Positions 7,143 to 7,790 of a stretch of 7,790 nt of DNA are shown piece by piece (the stretch's first letter is position 1; the number at the start of each line of letters is the position of its first letter). Both the position numbers and the translations under genes were made by a program. The stretch covers positions 7,500 through 15,289 of the forward strand of contig PLRZ01000310.1 in the NCBI GenBank assembly GCA_003164075.1, in the 5' to 3' direction. This DNA is from Bryobacterales bacterium (lineage in GTDB: Bacteria > Acidobacteriota > Terriglobia > Bryobacterales > Bryobacteraceae). The notes under the pieces are model-generated. The model was not told the origin of the DNA. It did no database searches and was given only the letters and a program-made list of their open reading frames with translations.

Positions 7143-7658
7143 TCACCCCTTGTTCTTGCCGGCCAGCGTCACCGGCTCGTCGAACATGATTCGGCAATGT
7201 GAGATGCCGCCGTCAGTCCGGTAGGGCGTCAAGATCCCCGACGGGGCGCCGGTATCGACCCGGTCCAGGCGGAATGCAGCGGCACTCGAACTGACGTGGC
7301 ACAGGCCGGCCTCAATGGCGTCCTTCGGCCGGACACCGTGCTCGACCAGCTTCGCGAAGTCGGCCGGGCTCAGATTAGAATCCGACAGGTCGCTGACCTC
7401 TGCGCCGGTGGCCGTGGCGTGGATGCCGTCGGCAGCCGGCGCCGCAATAACGGGTTCAGGCTGGGGTACTTCCGCCTCACTGTTCGACGGTTCGATGCCG
7501 AGATTGCCGCAGGATGCGCCTGGATTCTCGGCCTCGTGGGCGTCGTACTCCGCATCGGCCTGGTTCGCGAGCGCTAACTCGGGAGAATCGTACCTGCCGA
7601 TGACCCGCTTGGTGCCTAAGGCCTTAAGGTCCAGAAAATTGTGAATGGTGTGACTCAT
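7143..7658 (-). pseudogene. DUF3854 (Toprim/primase-like) protein, N-terminal half, cut by an in-frame TGA
   Basis: The ATG at 7658 (MSHTIHNFLDL) opens 171 codons ending in TGA at 7145-7143. The first ~90 residues are acidic, with a Pro/Ala-rich linker (VPQPEPVIAAPAADG). Residues from about 95 match the start of DUF3854 domains seen on phages and integrative elements: LSPADFAKLVEHGVRPKDAI, then a 'G..tPYR..GG....RimfD.P' segment (GILTPYRTDGGISHCRIMFD). The matching continuation (NHLYVPRAADELL) follows in the same frame only a few codons past the stop, at the head of the polymerase frame. The TGA is therefore best read as a nonsense mutation in a once longer gene. DUF3854 proteins carry a Toprim-related fold and usually occur near helicases and polymerases, suggesting priming. 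No strong ribosome-binding site precedes 7658. The start overlaps the end of the upstream frame, so coupling is possible. Confidence 0.6.
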
Positions 7659-7790
7659 AACGCGCGAAACAACTTTCTATCGAGTGAAGGACCGTCGAGG
7701 CGACGCTACATGAATCTGCCTTCTTATCATCCAGGTCACGCGTAGCATAGTGGACGTCCTCCTTGAAGATCGCCTTTTTCCTCCTTGTGA
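7624..7790 (-). CDS. Unrecognised protein, C-terminal fragment at the window edge
   Basis: A minus-strand frame is open from the right edge to the TAA at 7624-7626, giving about 54 residues. It includes KAIFKEDVHYATRDLDDKKA and a Ser/His-rich end (ARYESHHSQFSGP). Composition and codon use fit coding sequence, and it overlaps the DUF3854 start by 35 nt. No ATG, GTG or TTG begins it within the window, so it probably continues beyond the edge. Oddly, an AAGGAGG lies at 7780-7786 just before an AAG codon that sits where a Met start (M-A-I-F-K-E-D) would be natural. A lost start codon is therefore also possible. No family is recognised. A competing 23-codon frame (7677-7748) has its own AAGGAGG at 7758-7764, but that motif also encodes Lys-Glu of this frame. 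Confidence 0.4.
   Translation of the reverse strand, partial: TRRKKAIFKEDVHYATRDLDDKKADSCSVASTVLHSIESCFARYESHHSQFSGP

Noticed and set aside
7143..7145. Selenocysteine or UGA-as-Trp recoding
   Set aside because: Other genes in the same cassette end in TGA, DUF3854 is not a selenoprotein family, and no SECIS-like hairpin is evident just downstream.

Overview
The window has two unlike parts. The left end (1-1424, + strand) is the C-terminal half of a large cytoplasmic or membrane-linked beta-propeller protein with PD40/TolB-like repeats ('PDG' turns). It closely resembles the sensor half of the serine/threonine kinase-propeller proteins that are abundant in Acidobacteriota, especially the Solibacter/Bryobacter group. 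That resemblance, the high GC content and the lack of any other host marker are the basis for proposing an acidobacterial host. The assignment is from memory of the family, not from a search.

From about 1773 to the right edge every supportable gene is on the minus strand and reads toward the propeller gene. Reading 5'->3' on that strand the order is: the tail of an unrecognised gene cut by the right edge; a DUF3854 (Toprim/primase-like) reading frame; a family A DNA polymerase; a small winged-helix protein; an unrecognised protein of about 230 aa; a 'MGLDI' protein of about 170 aa; an unrecognised 106-aa protein; an 827-bp gene-poor stretch; an 80-aa small protein; and a 250-aa calcineurin-like metallophosphoesterase. 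A replication cassette followed by many small orphan genes with good ribosome-binding sites is the layout of a phage or prophage-like element.

The cassette looks decayed. The DUF3854 frame is interrupted by one in-frame TGA (7143-7145). Beyond the stop it runs, without a frame change, straight into the polymerase, and the DUF3854 C-terminus and nearly all of the polymerase exonuclease domain are missing. The Toprim Glu-Gly pair also appears to be replaced by Ser-Asp. Two downstream genes each carry an apparent one-base frameshift, one near 4742 and one near 4438-4390. By contrast the polymerase palm motifs A, B and C and the metallophosphoesterase metal ligands are all intact, and the adjacent 1.4-kb host gene has no lesion. 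The simplest reading is a prophage remnant undergoing gene loss next to a host signalling gene. The alternatives are assembly or sequencing errors at the indels, or a natural primase-like/polymerase fusion.

No tRNA, CRISPR array, transposase, integrase or recognisable attachment site was found.
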